NCBI RefSeq assembly: GCF_003355455.1
Contig: NZ_CP031357.1
Coordinates: 2,458,501-2,522,500 of the forward strand
Direction of reading: 5' to 3'
Length of the DNA stretch: 64,000 bases
Source: Erythrobacter aureus
Lineage (GTDB): Bacteria; Pseudomonadota; Alphaproteobacteria; Sphingomonadales; Sphingomonadaceae
Position numbers and translations under genes: made by a program. Shown here one piece after another: positions 25,358 to 33,700 of the stretch. Under the pieces are notes generated by a model, which searched no databases, had not been told where the DNA came from, and worked only from the letters and a program-made list of their open reading frames with translations. Position 1 is the stretch's first letter. Every line of letters starts with the position of its first letter.

Positions 25358-26575
25358 TTGGCGAACAGCGTCGATCTGGCCGAGACTGTCAGAGCAAAGC
25401 GGCTGCGCATCGTCGCTGCGCTTTCCGCCCGCTTCGGCGATGTCGAACTGGCCGAAGACGCTTTTGCGGAAGCATGCGTGCGCGCCGCCGCCACTCGCTC
25501 GCCGCCGCAGGATTGGGCGGCGTGGCTCTATGCCGTGGCGCAAAGAATTGCGGTCGACAGCCTGCGCCATTCGCGTGTCGTGCGCGCACATGCCGAGCCG
25601 GCGGCATCGTTTGACGAGGAGGTGAGCGTGAGCGAACGCAGCATGATTCCGGATCGCCGCCTCGCGCTGTTCTTCGCCTGCTGTCATCCGGCGATCGACA
25701 TCGCCTCGCGCGTTGCCCTCGCCCTGTCGACCATCTGCGGTTTCAGCGCGAAACAGATCTCGCGTGCCTGCCTGCTCAGCCCCGCGGCGGTTTCCCAAAG
25801 GCTGGTACGCGCCAAGAAGAAACTCGCCGGCAGCGGGATCATGTTCGAAATTCCCGACAGCCGCTTTTTTGCCGAACGGCTGGAAGCCGTGCTGTGCACG
25901 ATCGAGATCGCCTATTCGCAAGCGCACGCATCGAGCGATCCGGATGGCGAGCAGGCACTGCTTGCCCGCCAGACGCTCGAACTGGTCGATATTCTGGCCA
26001 CACTCATGCCGGGCAACGCGCAGGTGAACGCGCTGGCCGCCGCCTTGTGGTTTTCGGAAGCGCGACGACCGGCTCGGCGCGATGCCATGGGCAAGATGAT
26101 CCCCCTCGAGGACCAGGACCCGCAGCTATGGGACCGGTCCATGCTCGCACGTGCCAGAGACTATTACGGGCAGGTCGATACAGCACAGGACGCGTCGCTG
26201 CGGACGCTCCAGGCCGATATACAGGCTCTATGGTGCTCGCGGCGCCGACAGTCCGACCCAGCCCCGTGGAACCGCGTCCTCGCGCGATACGACCGCATGA
26301 TCGCGATCAGGGACAGCGCCTTCATTCGGCTCAACCGAGTTGTCGCGATCCATAAGCTCCAAGGTGCCGCAGCGGCGCTGCGAGAGTTCGAGGAGCTGCC
26401 TTGCGCCGCGCTGGAAGGATCGCCCGCCTATCACGCCGTCGGGGCCGAACTGCTTTCGCATACCCAGAGCGTGCGGGAAGCGATCCAGGCCTATGACACG
26501 GCGATCGGCTTGCAGGAAGGCTCCGCCGAGCGCGCATGGCTTATCGCGCAGCGCGACGCACTCACCCTTCGCTAA
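25358..26575 (+). CDS. ECF sigma factor, ECF42/SigJ-like with long C-terminal extension
   Basis: 405 aa. Sigma region 2 lies in about residues 1-75 (FGDVELAEDAFAEACVRAA, then WLYAVAQRIAVDSLR). Region 4 lies in about 105-160, with the helix-turn-helix FSAKQISRACLLSPAAVSQRLVRAKKK. The C-terminal 240 residues form a DUF6596/TPR-like extension characteristic of ECF42, which in studied members is needed for activity; no anti-sigma gene is present. A TTG at 25358 is taken as the start, as no ATG or GTG lies between it and region 2. The gene follows a DGPF protein, the usual ECF42 partner. Confidence 0.9.
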   Translation: MANSVDLAETVRAKRLRIVAALSARFGDVELAEDAFAEACVRAAATRSPPQDWAAWLYAVAQRIAVDSLRHSRVVRAHAEPAASFDEEVSVSERSMIPDRRLALFFACCHPAIDIASRVALALSTICGFSAKQISRACLLSPAAVSQRLVRAKKKLAGSGIMFEIPDSRFFAERLEAVLCTIEIAYSQAHASSDPDGEQALLARQTLELVDILATLMPGNAQVNALAAALWFSEARRPARRDAMGKMIPLEDQDPQLWDRSMLARARDYYGQVDTAQDASLRTLQADIQALWCSRRRQSDPAPWNRVLARYDRMIAIRDSAFIRLNRVVAIHKLQGAAAALREFEELPCAALEGSPAYHAVGAELLSHTQSVREAIQAYDTAIGLQEGSAERAWLIAQRDALTLR

Positions 26576-26584
26576 ACTGGGTAT

Positions 26585-27787
26585 CTAGCGCAGGCTCACC
26601 ACATTGTCCGCTGCCGGACGTGTGCGGCTGCCGTCGTATAGGCTCGCCATCGGCTCGTCGGTGACGACGATCCGCTCGGCCGCGCCGAAACCGTTGAAAT
26701 CGGTCTTCATCGCCGCGCCATAAGCGCCGAGCATACCGATCTCGATATAATCGCCAGCCTGAATGTCCTCGGGCAGGACGAAGGGGCCTTGCATGTAATC
26801 GGCATCGTCGCAGGTCGGGCCGTAGAAGGCGAAATCCATCTCCGGCTTGATGAGGTCGTCTTCCAGCGCGCGGACAGGGAATTTCCAGTCGACATGCGCG
26901 GCATCGAACAGCGCGCCATAGGCGCCATCATTGATGTAGAGTTCCTCGCCGCGGCGCTTCTCGACCTTGACGATCAGCGACGAATATTCGGCGCACAGCG
27001 CACGGCCCGGCTCGCACCACAGCTCGGCATTGTAGGCGACCGGCAGATTGTAGAAGTTCTGATGGATGATCTGGAAATAGTCCTCCAACGGCGGAGGCTC
27101 CATCCCCGGATAGACCGACGGGAAGCCGCCGCCCACATCGATCATGTCGATCACCACCGAAGCCTCGCCGATGGCGATGCGCACGCGTTCCAGCGCCTGG
27201 ACATAGGCAAACGGCGTCATCGCCTGACTGCCCACGTGGAAGCAGACGCCGAGCCAGTCGGCATGCTGGCGCGCTTGCTGCAGCAGTTCGGGCGCTTCGG
27301 TCAGGTCGCAGCCGAATTTGGACGCGAGGCTGAGTTCGGAATATTCGCTCGAAACGCGCAGACGTACGCATAGCCGCAGGTCCTGCGCCGGTTCGCCATC
27401 TTCGCTGCGACAAGCCTCGACGATCTTCTCCAGTTCCTCGGCCGAATCGAGGCTGAAGGTCTTCACGCCATGCGTGTGATAGGCTTCGCGGATGGCGCTG
27501 GGCGCCTTGACCGGGTGCATGAAGCACAGGATCGCATCAGGCAGCGTCGCGCGCACCAGGCGCACTTCGGCGATCGACGCCACGTCGTAATGCGTGACGC
27601 CGTTGTCCCACAGTATCTGCAGCAGGTCGGGCGAGGGATTCGCCTTCACCGCATAGAGCGACTTGCCCGGGAATTTCTCGACGAAGAAACGCGCCGCGCG
27701 CGCAGCGGCGTGCGGGCGGTTGAGAATGATCGGTTCGTCCGGCGAAAGGGCGCGGACCACGGCCTTGGCGTCAGGGAAATGCGGCAA
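26585..27787 (-). CDS. Ornithine decarboxylase (alanine-racemase-fold type)
   Basis: 400 aa from a TTG at 27787. It makes putrescine from ornithine. It has the PLP lysine in YAVKANPSPDLL, the glycine-rich GGGFPS loop, the WCEPGRA phosphate site and the catalytic cysteine in YGPTCDDADY, which together fit group IV ornithine decarboxylase rather than diaminopimelate decarboxylase. The TTG at 27787 has AGGGGG nine bases upstream; a second in-frame TTG at 27832 with AAGG upstream would add 15 residues. The 5' leader may fold over this start (see the regulatory entry). Its end converges on the sigma factor gene with nine bases between. Confidence 0.9.
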   Translation of the reverse strand: MPHFPDAKAVVRALSPDEPIILNRPHAAARAARFFVEKFPGKSLYAVKANPSPDLLQILWDNGVTHYDVASIAEVRLVRATLPDAILCFMHPVKAPSAIREAYHTHGVKTFSLDSAEELEKIVEACRSEDGEPAQDLRLCVRLRVSSEYSELSLASKFGCDLTEAPELLQQARQHADWLGVCFHVGSQAMTPFAYVQALERVRIAIGEASVVIDMIDVGGGFPSVYPGMEPPPLEDYFQIIHQNFYNLPVAYNAELWCEPGRALCAEYSSLIVKVEKRRGEELYINDGAYGALFDAAHVDWKFPVRALEDDLIKPEMDFAFYGPTCDDADYMQGPFVLPEDIQAGDYIEIGMLGAYGAAMKTDFNGFGAAERIVVTDEPMASLYDGSRTRPAADNVVSLR

Positions 27788-27860
27788 CTCAAGGGACCCC
27801 CTAAACAGTCCTTGCGGACCATGAAACGACAAGCTGCCTTGCGGTTAGGAAGTCCCCTTG
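27788..27860 (-). promoter_or_regulatory. Candidate RNA leader sequestering the decarboxylase start
   Basis: On the minus strand CAAGGGGAC (27860-27852) can pair with GTCCCTTG (27797-27790), which lies between the ribosome-binding AGGGGG (27802-27797) and the TTG start at 27787. The repeated CCGCAAGG lies in the loop. Alphaproteobacterial ornithine decarboxylase genes are known to carry the speF leader motif; I cannot confirm that this is one. The pairing is by eye. Confidence 0.35.
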
Positions 27861-27877
27861 GGGCAGCGGGAGCGGCG

Positions 27878-27905
27878 CATATAAATTCTGGGTCATGAAA
27901 CGCAA
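27878..27905 (-). promoter_or_regulatory. Candidate promoter of the ornithine decarboxylase gene
   Basis: TTGCGT (27905-27900) and TATATG (27883-27878) are separated by 16 bases, a sigma-70-like arrangement. They lie in the 144-base gap between nspC and the decarboxylase, and the site would give a leader of roughly 80 bases before the TTG at 27787. Confidence 0.4.
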
Positions 27906-27976
27906 GTGAATATGCGCCGAAAATGCACAAGCCCCGCGTGGGGCGCGGCGGGCATCACATGCGGCGGATCGCGCCC

Positions 27977-29155
27977 TCAGCTCAGCCGGTCGCGGAAGGT
28001 TTCGTAACCGAACTCCTTCACCAGCTCGAGCTGGTCGGTCTCGCTGTCCCAGAGGTAGATCGAGGGCAGCTGGACGCCGTTGAACGTGTTCGTCTTGACC
28101 ATCGAATAATGCGCCTGATCGAGAAAAGCGAAGCGCTTGCCCACCTCCGCCCCGCCGTGGACGCGATAATCGCCGATCACATCGCCTGCGAGGCAGGAAG
28201 GGCCGCCAATGCGTATCTCGGGCACATCGCGCTCTCTGCTCTCACCCAGCATTGCCGGGCGATAGGGCGCTTCGATCACATCGGGCATGTGACAAGTGGC
28301 CGAGATATCGGCGACGGCAATGGGCACTTCGTTGAAGCCCGTATCGAGGATCGTGCCCACGAGGATACCCGCGTCGAGCGCCACCGCCTCGCCCGGCTCG
28401 AGATAGATTTCCGCGCCGGTATCGTCCTTGGCATCCTTGAGGAATTCGACCAATTCCTCGCGCTGGTAATCGGCTCGGGTGATGTGATGCCCGCCGCCCA
28501 TATTGATCCATTTGAGGTGCCCGAACCACGGTTCGATCGCGTCGAACACCTTGTCCCAGGTGGCATGCAGCGGTTCGAAATCCTGCTCGCACAGATTGTG
28601 GAAGTGGATACCGTCGACCTGCGCCATGATCTCGGGCGTGAGCTGGTCGATCGGGAAGCCGAGCCGACTGCCGGGGCTCGACGGATCGTAGCGCGGCACC
28701 TCCCCCGTCGGATGCATCGGATTGATGCGCAGGCCGACGTCGAAATTCTGCCCTGCCGCCCGCGCCTGTTCGAGAATCAGCGCGGCGCGCTCGAGCTGGC
28801 CGGGCGAATTGAAGATGACATGATCGGACAGGCGGCAGACCTCTTCCAGTTCCTCGGGCTTGTAGGCGGCCGAATAGGTCGCGATCTCGCCATCGTAGAA
28901 CTCGCTCGCCAACCGCGCTTCCCACAGGCCCGAGGTGCACACGCCGTCGAGATATTCGCCGATGATCGGCGCGGTCGACCACATGGAAAAGGCCTTGAGC
29001 GCGGCCAGCACCTTGATGTCCGCTTCGTCGCGGATGTCGGCCAGAATCTGGCAATTGGCGCGCAGCTTTGCTGCATCCACCACGAAGGCAGGACTATCGA
29101 CGCGCGACAGGTTGAAATCGGCAAAGGCGCCCGGATCACCGGCTTTTGTTTCCAT
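27977..29155 (-). CDS. nspC: Carboxynorspermidine/carboxyspermidine decarboxylase
   Basis: 392 aa PLP enzyme of the alanine-racemase fold that decarboxylates carboxyspermidine (or carboxynorspermidine) to the free polyamine. The PLP lysine is in VLAALKAFSMWS (about residues 45-56). INMGGGHHIT gives the glycine-rich loop (about 233-242), LEPGEAVALDAG the phosphate contact (about 268-279), and IGGPSCLAGDVIGDY the catalytic cysteine (about 329-343). Together with the ornithine decarboxylase downstream and the dehydrogenase at 31394-32605 it completes the carboxyspermidine route. Confidence 0.93.
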   Translation of the reverse strand: METKAGDPGAFADFNLSRVDSPAFVVDAAKLRANCQILADIRDEADIKVLAALKAFSMWSTAPIIGEYLDGVCTSGLWEARLASEFYDGEIATYSAAYKPEELEEVCRLSDHVIFNSPGQLERAALILEQARAAGQNFDVGLRINPMHPTGEVPRYDPSSPGSRLGFPIDQLTPEIMAQVDGIHFHNLCEQDFEPLHATWDKVFDAIEPWFGHLKWINMGGGHHITRADYQREELVEFLKDAKDDTGAEIYLEPGEAVALDAGILVGTILDTGFNEVPIAVADISATCHMPDVIEAPYRPAMLGESRERDVPEIRIGGPSCLAGDVIGDYRVHGGAEVGKRFAFLDQAHYSMVKTNTFNGVQLPSIYLWDSETDQLELVKEFGYETFRDRLS

Positions 29156-29186
29156 GTCAGACGCCTTTCAATGCATGTGTCGTCGA

Positions 29187-30488
29187 TCAATTCTTCGCGA
29201 GCGAAGCGAAATAGTCCAGCGCCGCCGCGACGGCGGGATCGCTGCCATTGGGGGTGCTATCTGCCGGGGTGACTGGGATATCGGCCACGTAATCCTCACG
29301 CGGGGTTCCGTCGACATGGAACATGGCTTCCCCGCCCAGATCGACCCGCGCATGGCTCTTCTCAAGCGTGAAATTCCACAGCGCACCCAGCAGATCGCCC
29401 ATGTCGGAGCCAATGGTGACGGCATTGGGCGCGGCGGCATCCATGCCGATCACCACGCCTTCGCCCATGCTACCCGTCCAGCGGCCATGCAGCACAGCAA
29501 CCGGCCCCGCATAATGCGGCCCGCGCGGGAAGACATATTCGACAAACTGGCGCGGCACGGTGAACTCGCGCTCCAGCGCGGGGATACGGTGCATCTGATA
29601 AGGGCTCACCTCGGTCACGAAATGGCCGATGATCGACCGGCCCACTTCGGTGTTGCCGCCGCTCGGCGTGTCGCGCAGGTCGAGGATCAGCGCCTTTGCC
29701 CCTGCCTTTATCGCCTTTTCGAGCGCACCGTCGAATGCGGTAATCGTCTCATTGTTCCCCAGCGAGTTCAGCGGACGGAGAATCGCGATGTCGCGATCCT
29801 TGCCAACAAATTCCAGCTCCACCGGCTCACGCCCGCGCAAGGAATTCGCCCAGTCGCGCGTCGACCTTAGCTCAACCGCCCTGGCCTGCTGGTCAGGCGA
29901 GATAACCTTCAGATGACGCGAGCCTGCGCGCTTGCCGTTGACCGCCAGCATCAATCCATAGTCGAGCTGTGCTACAGTCGGCTCGGGCAGCACGTCACCA
30001 AAGGGCAGGCGCGCCGCGAGGTCTGGCGCAGCTCCATCCACTTCTGCGATTATATCACCCGGCCTGATGCCCGCTTCGAAAGCCGGCGAGCCGCGCCTGA
30101 CGTCGGTTATCACCGCCCTGCCCGCCACGAACTGCGCGTCGAGATCGGCCGCCGTCATGACAATGGCGTAATCCGTGTCGGCGAATGGACCGACGATCAG
30201 ATGCGGGTCCATGAATGTCAACGCGGTGCGATGGAAGATGCTGCGCAACTCGACCTCATCGGCTGCTTCCGCCGCGAGTGCGCGGGATCGGTCCAGTTGC
30301 GCCTCCACATCAATATCGTCGCGGTCGATATAAGCATATTTGCCCCGCAGCAGCTGCTCGAACTCGTCCCATGCGGCAGAAGCATCGAAGGCTTCGGTCT
30401 GGGCGGCTGTGTGATCGGCATCGGGCGATTGCGCGATCGCGGGCACGGTCGAAGCGAAGGGAAGCGCGGCTATAGCGAGCAAAGGCAT
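29187..30488 (-). CDS. S41-family (C-terminal-processing-like) peptidase
   Basis: 433 aa from the ATG at 30488, which starts a signal peptide ending about AIAQ. An in-frame ATG at 30602 would give 471 aa with a longer, more basic n-region. A PDZ-like segment (VITDVRRGSPAFEAGIRPGDIIAEVDG) lies at about residues 113-139. The S41 peptidase domain follows, with ALILDLRDTPSGG and the catalytic serine in RWTGSMGEGVVIG. Probably periplasmic. It separates the polyamine genes from each other and has no obvious link to them. Confidence 0.85.
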   Translation of the reverse strand: MPLLAIAALPFASTVPAIAQSPDADHTAAQTEAFDASAAWDEFEQLLRGKYAYIDRDDIDVEAQLDRSRALAAEAADEVELRSIFHRTALTFMDPHLIVGPFADTDYAIVMTAADLDAQFVAGRAVITDVRRGSPAFEAGIRPGDIIAEVDGAAPDLAARLPFGDVLPEPTVAQLDYGLMLAVNGKRAGSRHLKVISPDQQARAVELRSTRDWANSLRGREPVELEFVGKDRDIAILRPLNSLGNNETITAFDGALEKAIKAGAKALILDLRDTPSGGNTEVGRSIIGHFVTEVSPYQMHRIPALEREFTVPRQFVEYVFPRGPHYAGPVAVLHGRWTGSMGEGVVIGMDAAAPNAVTIGSDMGDLLGALWNFTLEKSHARVDLGGEAMFHVDGTPREDYVADIPVTPADSTPNGSDPAVAAALDYFASLAKN

Positions 30489-30623
30489 GAGGTTGCGCCA
30501 GTTACATCGCGCCCTTTTGGTATCTTTGCGCGATACAAGTCCTTCGGCTCTGTTCAGACCGGAACAGGGTGTGAGCCGCGATCCGCAGGCTTTGGTTTTC
30601 ATTGAAATATTCTGCCTTTTTCG

Positions 30624-30662
30624 GGTTCGCGCAGAGAACGCAGAGGAAAGGAGATCGCAGAG
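30624..30662 (+). repeat. Left arm of inverted repeat around GxxExxY gene
   Basis: Begins GGTTCGCGCAGAGAACGCAG. It differs from the inverted copy at 31061-31099 at positions 24 and 31 of the arm. The arm is built from short CGCAGAG-like units. Confidence 0.85.
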
Positions 30663-30666
30663 GGAA

Positions 30667-31059
30667 TTACTCGGGGCGGTAATTGTTCACCAGCCTTCTG
30701 ATGCCTTCGCGCATGGTGGGCGCAGAGAAGTTGAGGAGCAGCCCTACGGGCTGTTTGGTCAGACGCAAATAGGTGAGCATCTGCTTGGCGTGAACCTTGC
30801 TCAACTGCTCGACCGACTTGATCTCCAGGATGAGCGCATTTTCGACCAGAATATCGATCTTGAATGCCGCGCCGAAGGCGTGGCCGTCGAATTCTATGGG
30901 CACCGGCACTTGCCGTTCCGCCCGCAAGCCACGCTTCTCGATACGACCGGCCAGGACCGTTTCATAAACAGTCTCGAAGAGGCCCGGTCCCAACTCCCGA
31001 TGGATACCTATCGCCTCCTCGATAACGACAGAGGAAATCTGGTCGTTTGATCCCCTCAC
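30667..31059 (-). CDS. GxxExxY protein, PD-(D/E)XK nuclease-like
   Basis: 130 aa. The name-giving motif is GLFETVY at about residues 26-32. A PD-(D/E)XK-like core follows: DILVENALILEIKSVE (about 65-80) supplies the Asp and the Glu-x-Lys, and YLRLTKQPVGLLLNF is the typical last block. Members of this family have no established function. A GTG at 31059 is chosen because GGAAGGAGG lies nine bases upstream, inside the flanking repeat; the open frame extends to 31101 but through the repeat itself. Confidence 0.88.
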   Translation of the reverse strand: MRGSNDQISSVVIEEAIGIHRELGPGLFETVYETVLAGRIEKRGLRAERQVPVPIEFDGHAFGAAFKIDILVENALILEIKSVEQLSKVHAKQMLTYLRLTKQPVGLLLNFSAPTMREGIRRLVNNYRPE

Positions 31060-31060
31060 T

Positions 31061-31099
31061 CTCTGCGACCTCCTTCCCTCTGCGTTCTCTGCGCGAACC
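31061..31099 (-). repeat. Right arm of inverted repeat around GxxExxY gene
   Basis: Inverted copy of 30624-30662 with two mismatches. It supplies the ribosome-binding site of the enclosed gene. Confidence 0.85.
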
Positions 31100-31122
31100 A
31101 ACCACTGGTAGAGACAGCCCCA

Positions 31123-31356
31123 CTATTTCATTATTTTATGTGTGTCGCGCGCTGCAAGAAGGTCACCGACGGACACCCCAAGAACCCGAGCCAACGCTCT
31201 CAAGTTCGACAGAGAGGGGTCGCGACGCTCAAGCTCCAAATGACCGATATTTACCGCCGTCATTCCCAAGGCGTTGCCCAACTCCTTCTGTGTCATGCCA
31301 CGCAATTTGCGGAACTCTCTTATCCGGTTAGGGTATTCCTCAAGCCGAGTCGTCAT
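31123..31356 (-). CDS. XRE-family helix-turn-helix regulator
   Basis: 77 aa, a single HTH_3 domain: MTQKELGNALGMTAVNIGHLE (about residues 21-41) is the helix-turn-helix, followed by PSLSNLRALARVLGVSVGDLL. The region is less GC-rich than its neighbours. It ends 23 bases outside the right arm of the GxxExxY cassette and is transcribed toward it, so it is not part of the repeat-bounded unit. Its target is unknown; it follows the carboxyspermidine dehydrogenase gene by 37 bases and could be co-transcribed. Confidence 0.9.
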   Translation of the reverse strand: MTTRLEEYPNRIREFRKLRGMTQKELGNALGMTAVNIGHLELERRDPSLSNLRALARVLGVSVGDLLAARDTHKIMK

Positions 31357-31393
31357 GCGCCTTCTCCGTTAAATCGGATAACGCATAGTTATA

Positions 31394-32605
31394 TTAGAAC
31401 CCAACCGGCCCGTCGAGCTCCTTCACCTGCCAGGGCAGGCCGTGTTCATTGAGCATGTCCATGAAGGGATCGGGGTCCATTTCTTCCATGTTGAAAACCC
31501 CGTCGCCGTCCCATTTTCCGGTGACCATCATGGCCGAACCGATCATCGCCGGAACGCCGGTCGTATAGGAAACTGCCTGGTTGCCAGTTTCTTCGTATGC
31601 GGCCTCATGGGAGCAGATGTTGTTGATATAAAATGTCTTTTCGCCCGATCCGTAGAGCGCCTCGCCGGTCGCGATCACGCCGATATTGGTGTTGCCCTTG
31701 GTTGTTTCGCCCAGCGTTTCGGGCTTGGGCAGCACGGCGGCAAGGAATTGCAGCGGGATGATGTCTTTGCCCTGATAGCGGACCGGATCGATGCGCGTCA
31801 TGCCGACATTCTGCAGCACGGTCAGATGCTTGATGTATTCGTCGCCAAAGGTCATCCAGAAGCGCGCGCGCTCCAGCTCGGGATTGAACTTGGCGAGGCT
31901 TTCCAGCTCCTCGTGATACATCATGTACATGTTTTTGGCGCCGACCGCCTCGAAATCGAATTCGACTTTCTTGCCCATCGCCGGTGTTTCGACCCATTCG
32001 CCACCTTCCCAGTGACGCGCGGGCGCGGTCACTTCGCGAATATTGATTTCCGGGTTGAAGTTGGTGGCGAAGGCCTGGCCGTGATCGCCGCCATTGCAGT
32101 CGAGAATGTCGAGTTGGCGGATGGTCTTCAGCTTGTGCTTCTTGAGCCACATGGTGAACACGCTGGTGACGCCCGGATCGAAGCCCGAACCGAGCAGCGC
32201 CATGAGCCCCGCCTCTTTGAAGCGGTCGTGATAGGCCCACTGCCACTTGTATTCGAATTTGGCTTCGTCCTTGGGCTCGTAATTCGCGGTGTCGAGGTAA
32301 TCGACGCCCGCTTCGAGGCAGGCGTCCATGATTGGCAAATCCTGATACGGCAGCGCCAGGTTGACCACGAGGCTCGGCCCGACCTTGCGGATCAGATTGA
32401 CCATCGCGGGGACTTCTTCCGCGTCGATTTCGTAAGTCGCCACGTCCTGCCCCGTGCGCTCCTTCACCGAAGCGGCGATCGCATCGCATTTGGACTTCGT
32501 GCGGCTGGCAAGGTGGATGTCCGAAAAAATTTCGGCGTTCATCGCCATTTTATGGACGCAGACGCTGCTGACACCGCCGGCACCGATCACCAGGACTGTC
32601 GACAT
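31394..32605 (-). CDS. Carboxynorspermidine/carboxyspermidine dehydrogenase (saccharopine dehydrogenase family)
   Basis: 403 aa. The N-terminal Rossmann domain has VLVIGAGGVSSVCVHKMA for NADPH binding. The rest follows the saccharopine-dehydrogenase-like fold, with DTANYEPKDEAKFEYKWQWA and GSGFDPGVTSVFTMW as blocks seen in carboxynorspermidine synthases. It would reductively condense aspartate semialdehyde with putrescine (or diaminopropane). The product is the substrate of the nspC enzyme encoded at 27977-29155. Confidence 0.9.
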   Translation of the reverse strand: MSTVLVIGAGGVSSVCVHKMAMNAEIFSDIHLASRTKSKCDAIAASVKERTGQDVATYEIDAEEVPAMVNLIRKVGPSLVVNLALPYQDLPIMDACLEAGVDYLDTANYEPKDEAKFEYKWQWAYHDRFKEAGLMALLGSGFDPGVTSVFTMWLKKHKLKTIRQLDILDCNGGDHGQAFATNFNPEINIREVTAPARHWEGGEWVETPAMGKKVEFDFEAVGAKNMYMMYHEELESLAKFNPELERARFWMTFGDEYIKHLTVLQNVGMTRIDPVRYQGKDIIPLQFLAAVLPKPETLGETTKGNTNIGVIATGEALYGSGEKTFYINNICSHEAAYEETGNQAVSYTTGVPAMIGSAMMVTGKWDGDGVFNMEEMDPDPFMDMLNEHGLPWQVKELDGPVGF

Positions 32606-32672
32606 GGGTAAAACCTCTTTCGTGAAAATTCGAATCTTGCGCGCCCCCTAGCGAAATGCGTTAGGTGCGCCA

Positions 32673-33632
32673 ATGATCCGAGACGAAATCCGCATGCCGA
32701 CCCGCCAGGGCGTTCTTGCCGCCGCCGATTCCATCGGTCGCATCTTGCCGCCGACGCCGCTGCTGCCGATCGAGATCGAAGGCGTGCGCTGTCATGTTAA
32801 GGCGGAGAGCCTGCAACCGGTGGGCGCGTTCAAGATCCGCGGCGGCTGGTGGCGGCTGTCCAACCTGTCCGACGAGGAGAAGAGGCGCGGCGTGGTCGCG
32901 GTGTCTTCGGGCAATCATGCACAAGGGGTGGCCTGGGCGGCCCGGCGGCTGGGTATCGCGGCGGCTATCGTCATGCCGCGCAATGCGCCCCGGGTAAAGC
33001 TGGAGGCGACGCGGGCGCTGGGGACGGAGATCGTGCTCTACGACCGACCCGGCGAGGATCGCGACGAAGTGGCTGCAAGGCTGGTGAAGGAACGCGGCGC
33101 CGTGTTGGTGCATGCTTTCGGCGATCCCTGGGTAATCGAAGGCCAGGGTAGCGCGGGCGTCGAGATCGAGGCGCAGCTCGGCCGCAGCCCTTCGCGACTG
33201 GTAGTGTGCTGCGGGGGCGGCGGATTGGCGGCCGGTCTCGCCCTCGCCTGTCCGGATAGCGCGATTCACGTGGTCGAGCCCGAAGGGTGGGACATGGTGG
33301 GTCGGGCGCTCGCAAATGGGGAGATCGTGCATGTCGGGGACGATCCGCCCTCGACGATCTGCGACGCCTTGCAACCCGATGCAACCAAGCCCATCAACCT
33401 CGCGGTTCTCTCAGGCCGCGCCAAACCGGGCGTGACGGTAACCGACGAAGAGGTGCGCGCCGCGCAGCGTTTCGCCTTCGCGAGGCTCAACCTGGTGGCC
33501 GAACCGGGCGGTGCCGCCGCGCTGGCCGCAGCGCTTGCCGGAAAAGTGCCGGTGGACGAGGATACCGTGATCCTGCTCACCGGCGGCAATACCGACCCCG
33601 CAAGCTTTGCCGCGACACTGGTCGATACATAG
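32673..33632 (+). CDS. Threonine/serine dehydratase-like PLP enzyme
   Basis: 319 aa fold-type II PLP protein. The PLP lysine is in VGAFKIRGGWW (about residues 50-60), the substrate loop is SSGNHAQGVAWAA (about 78-90), and the phosphate-binding loop is CCGGGGLAAGLA (about 179-190). No C-terminal ACT regulatory domain is present, so it is a short catabolic-type threonine ammonia-lyase or serine racemase relative. It is divergent from the carboxyspermidine dehydrogenase gene with 67 bases between starts. Confidence 0.88.
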   Translation: MIRDEIRMPTRQGVLAAADSIGRILPPTPLLPIEIEGVRCHVKAESLQPVGAFKIRGGWWRLSNLSDEEKRRGVVAVSSGNHAQGVAWAARRLGIAAAIVMPRNAPRVKLEATRALGTEIVLYDRPGEDRDEVAARLVKERGAVLVHAFGDPWVIEGQGSAGVEIEAQLGRSPSRLVVCCGGGGLAAGLALACPDSAIHVVEPEGWDMVGRALANGEIVHVGDDPPSTICDALQPDATKPINLAVLSGRAKPGVTVTDEEVRAAQRFAFARLNLVAEPGGAAALAAALAGKVPVDEDTVILLTGGNTDPASFAATLVDT

Positions 33633-33700
33633 TTGCGTTTGACAATCGATCCTGCGGCCCGCAATCCTTCGGGCTGAGATCGAGAGGGGAGAATTCGACA

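Larger units (their letters stand above)
30624..31099 (-). mobile_element. GxxExxY cassette bounded by 39-bp inverted repeats
   Basis: Two 39-base arms (30624-30662 and 31061-31099) are inverted copies that match at 37 of 39 positions when compared base by base. They enclose one gene almost exactly: the GTG start is two bases inside one arm and the stop five bases from the other. The upstream arm also carries the ribosome-binding site GGAAGGAGG. The unit lies within the polyamine locus. No transposase is present, so any movement would be non-autonomous or depend on the encoded protein. Confidence 0.7.

Noticed and set aside
27920..27950. Short GC hairpin (GCCCC-ACGC-GGGGC on the minus strand) as the nspC terminator
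   Set aside because: The stem is only five bases and no proper T-run follows.
30667..31356. XRE regulator and GxxExxY protein as a toxin-antitoxin pair
   Set aside because: The XRE gene lies outside the inverted repeats and the GxxExxY fold is not a known toxin; adjacency is better explained by insertion of the cassette.
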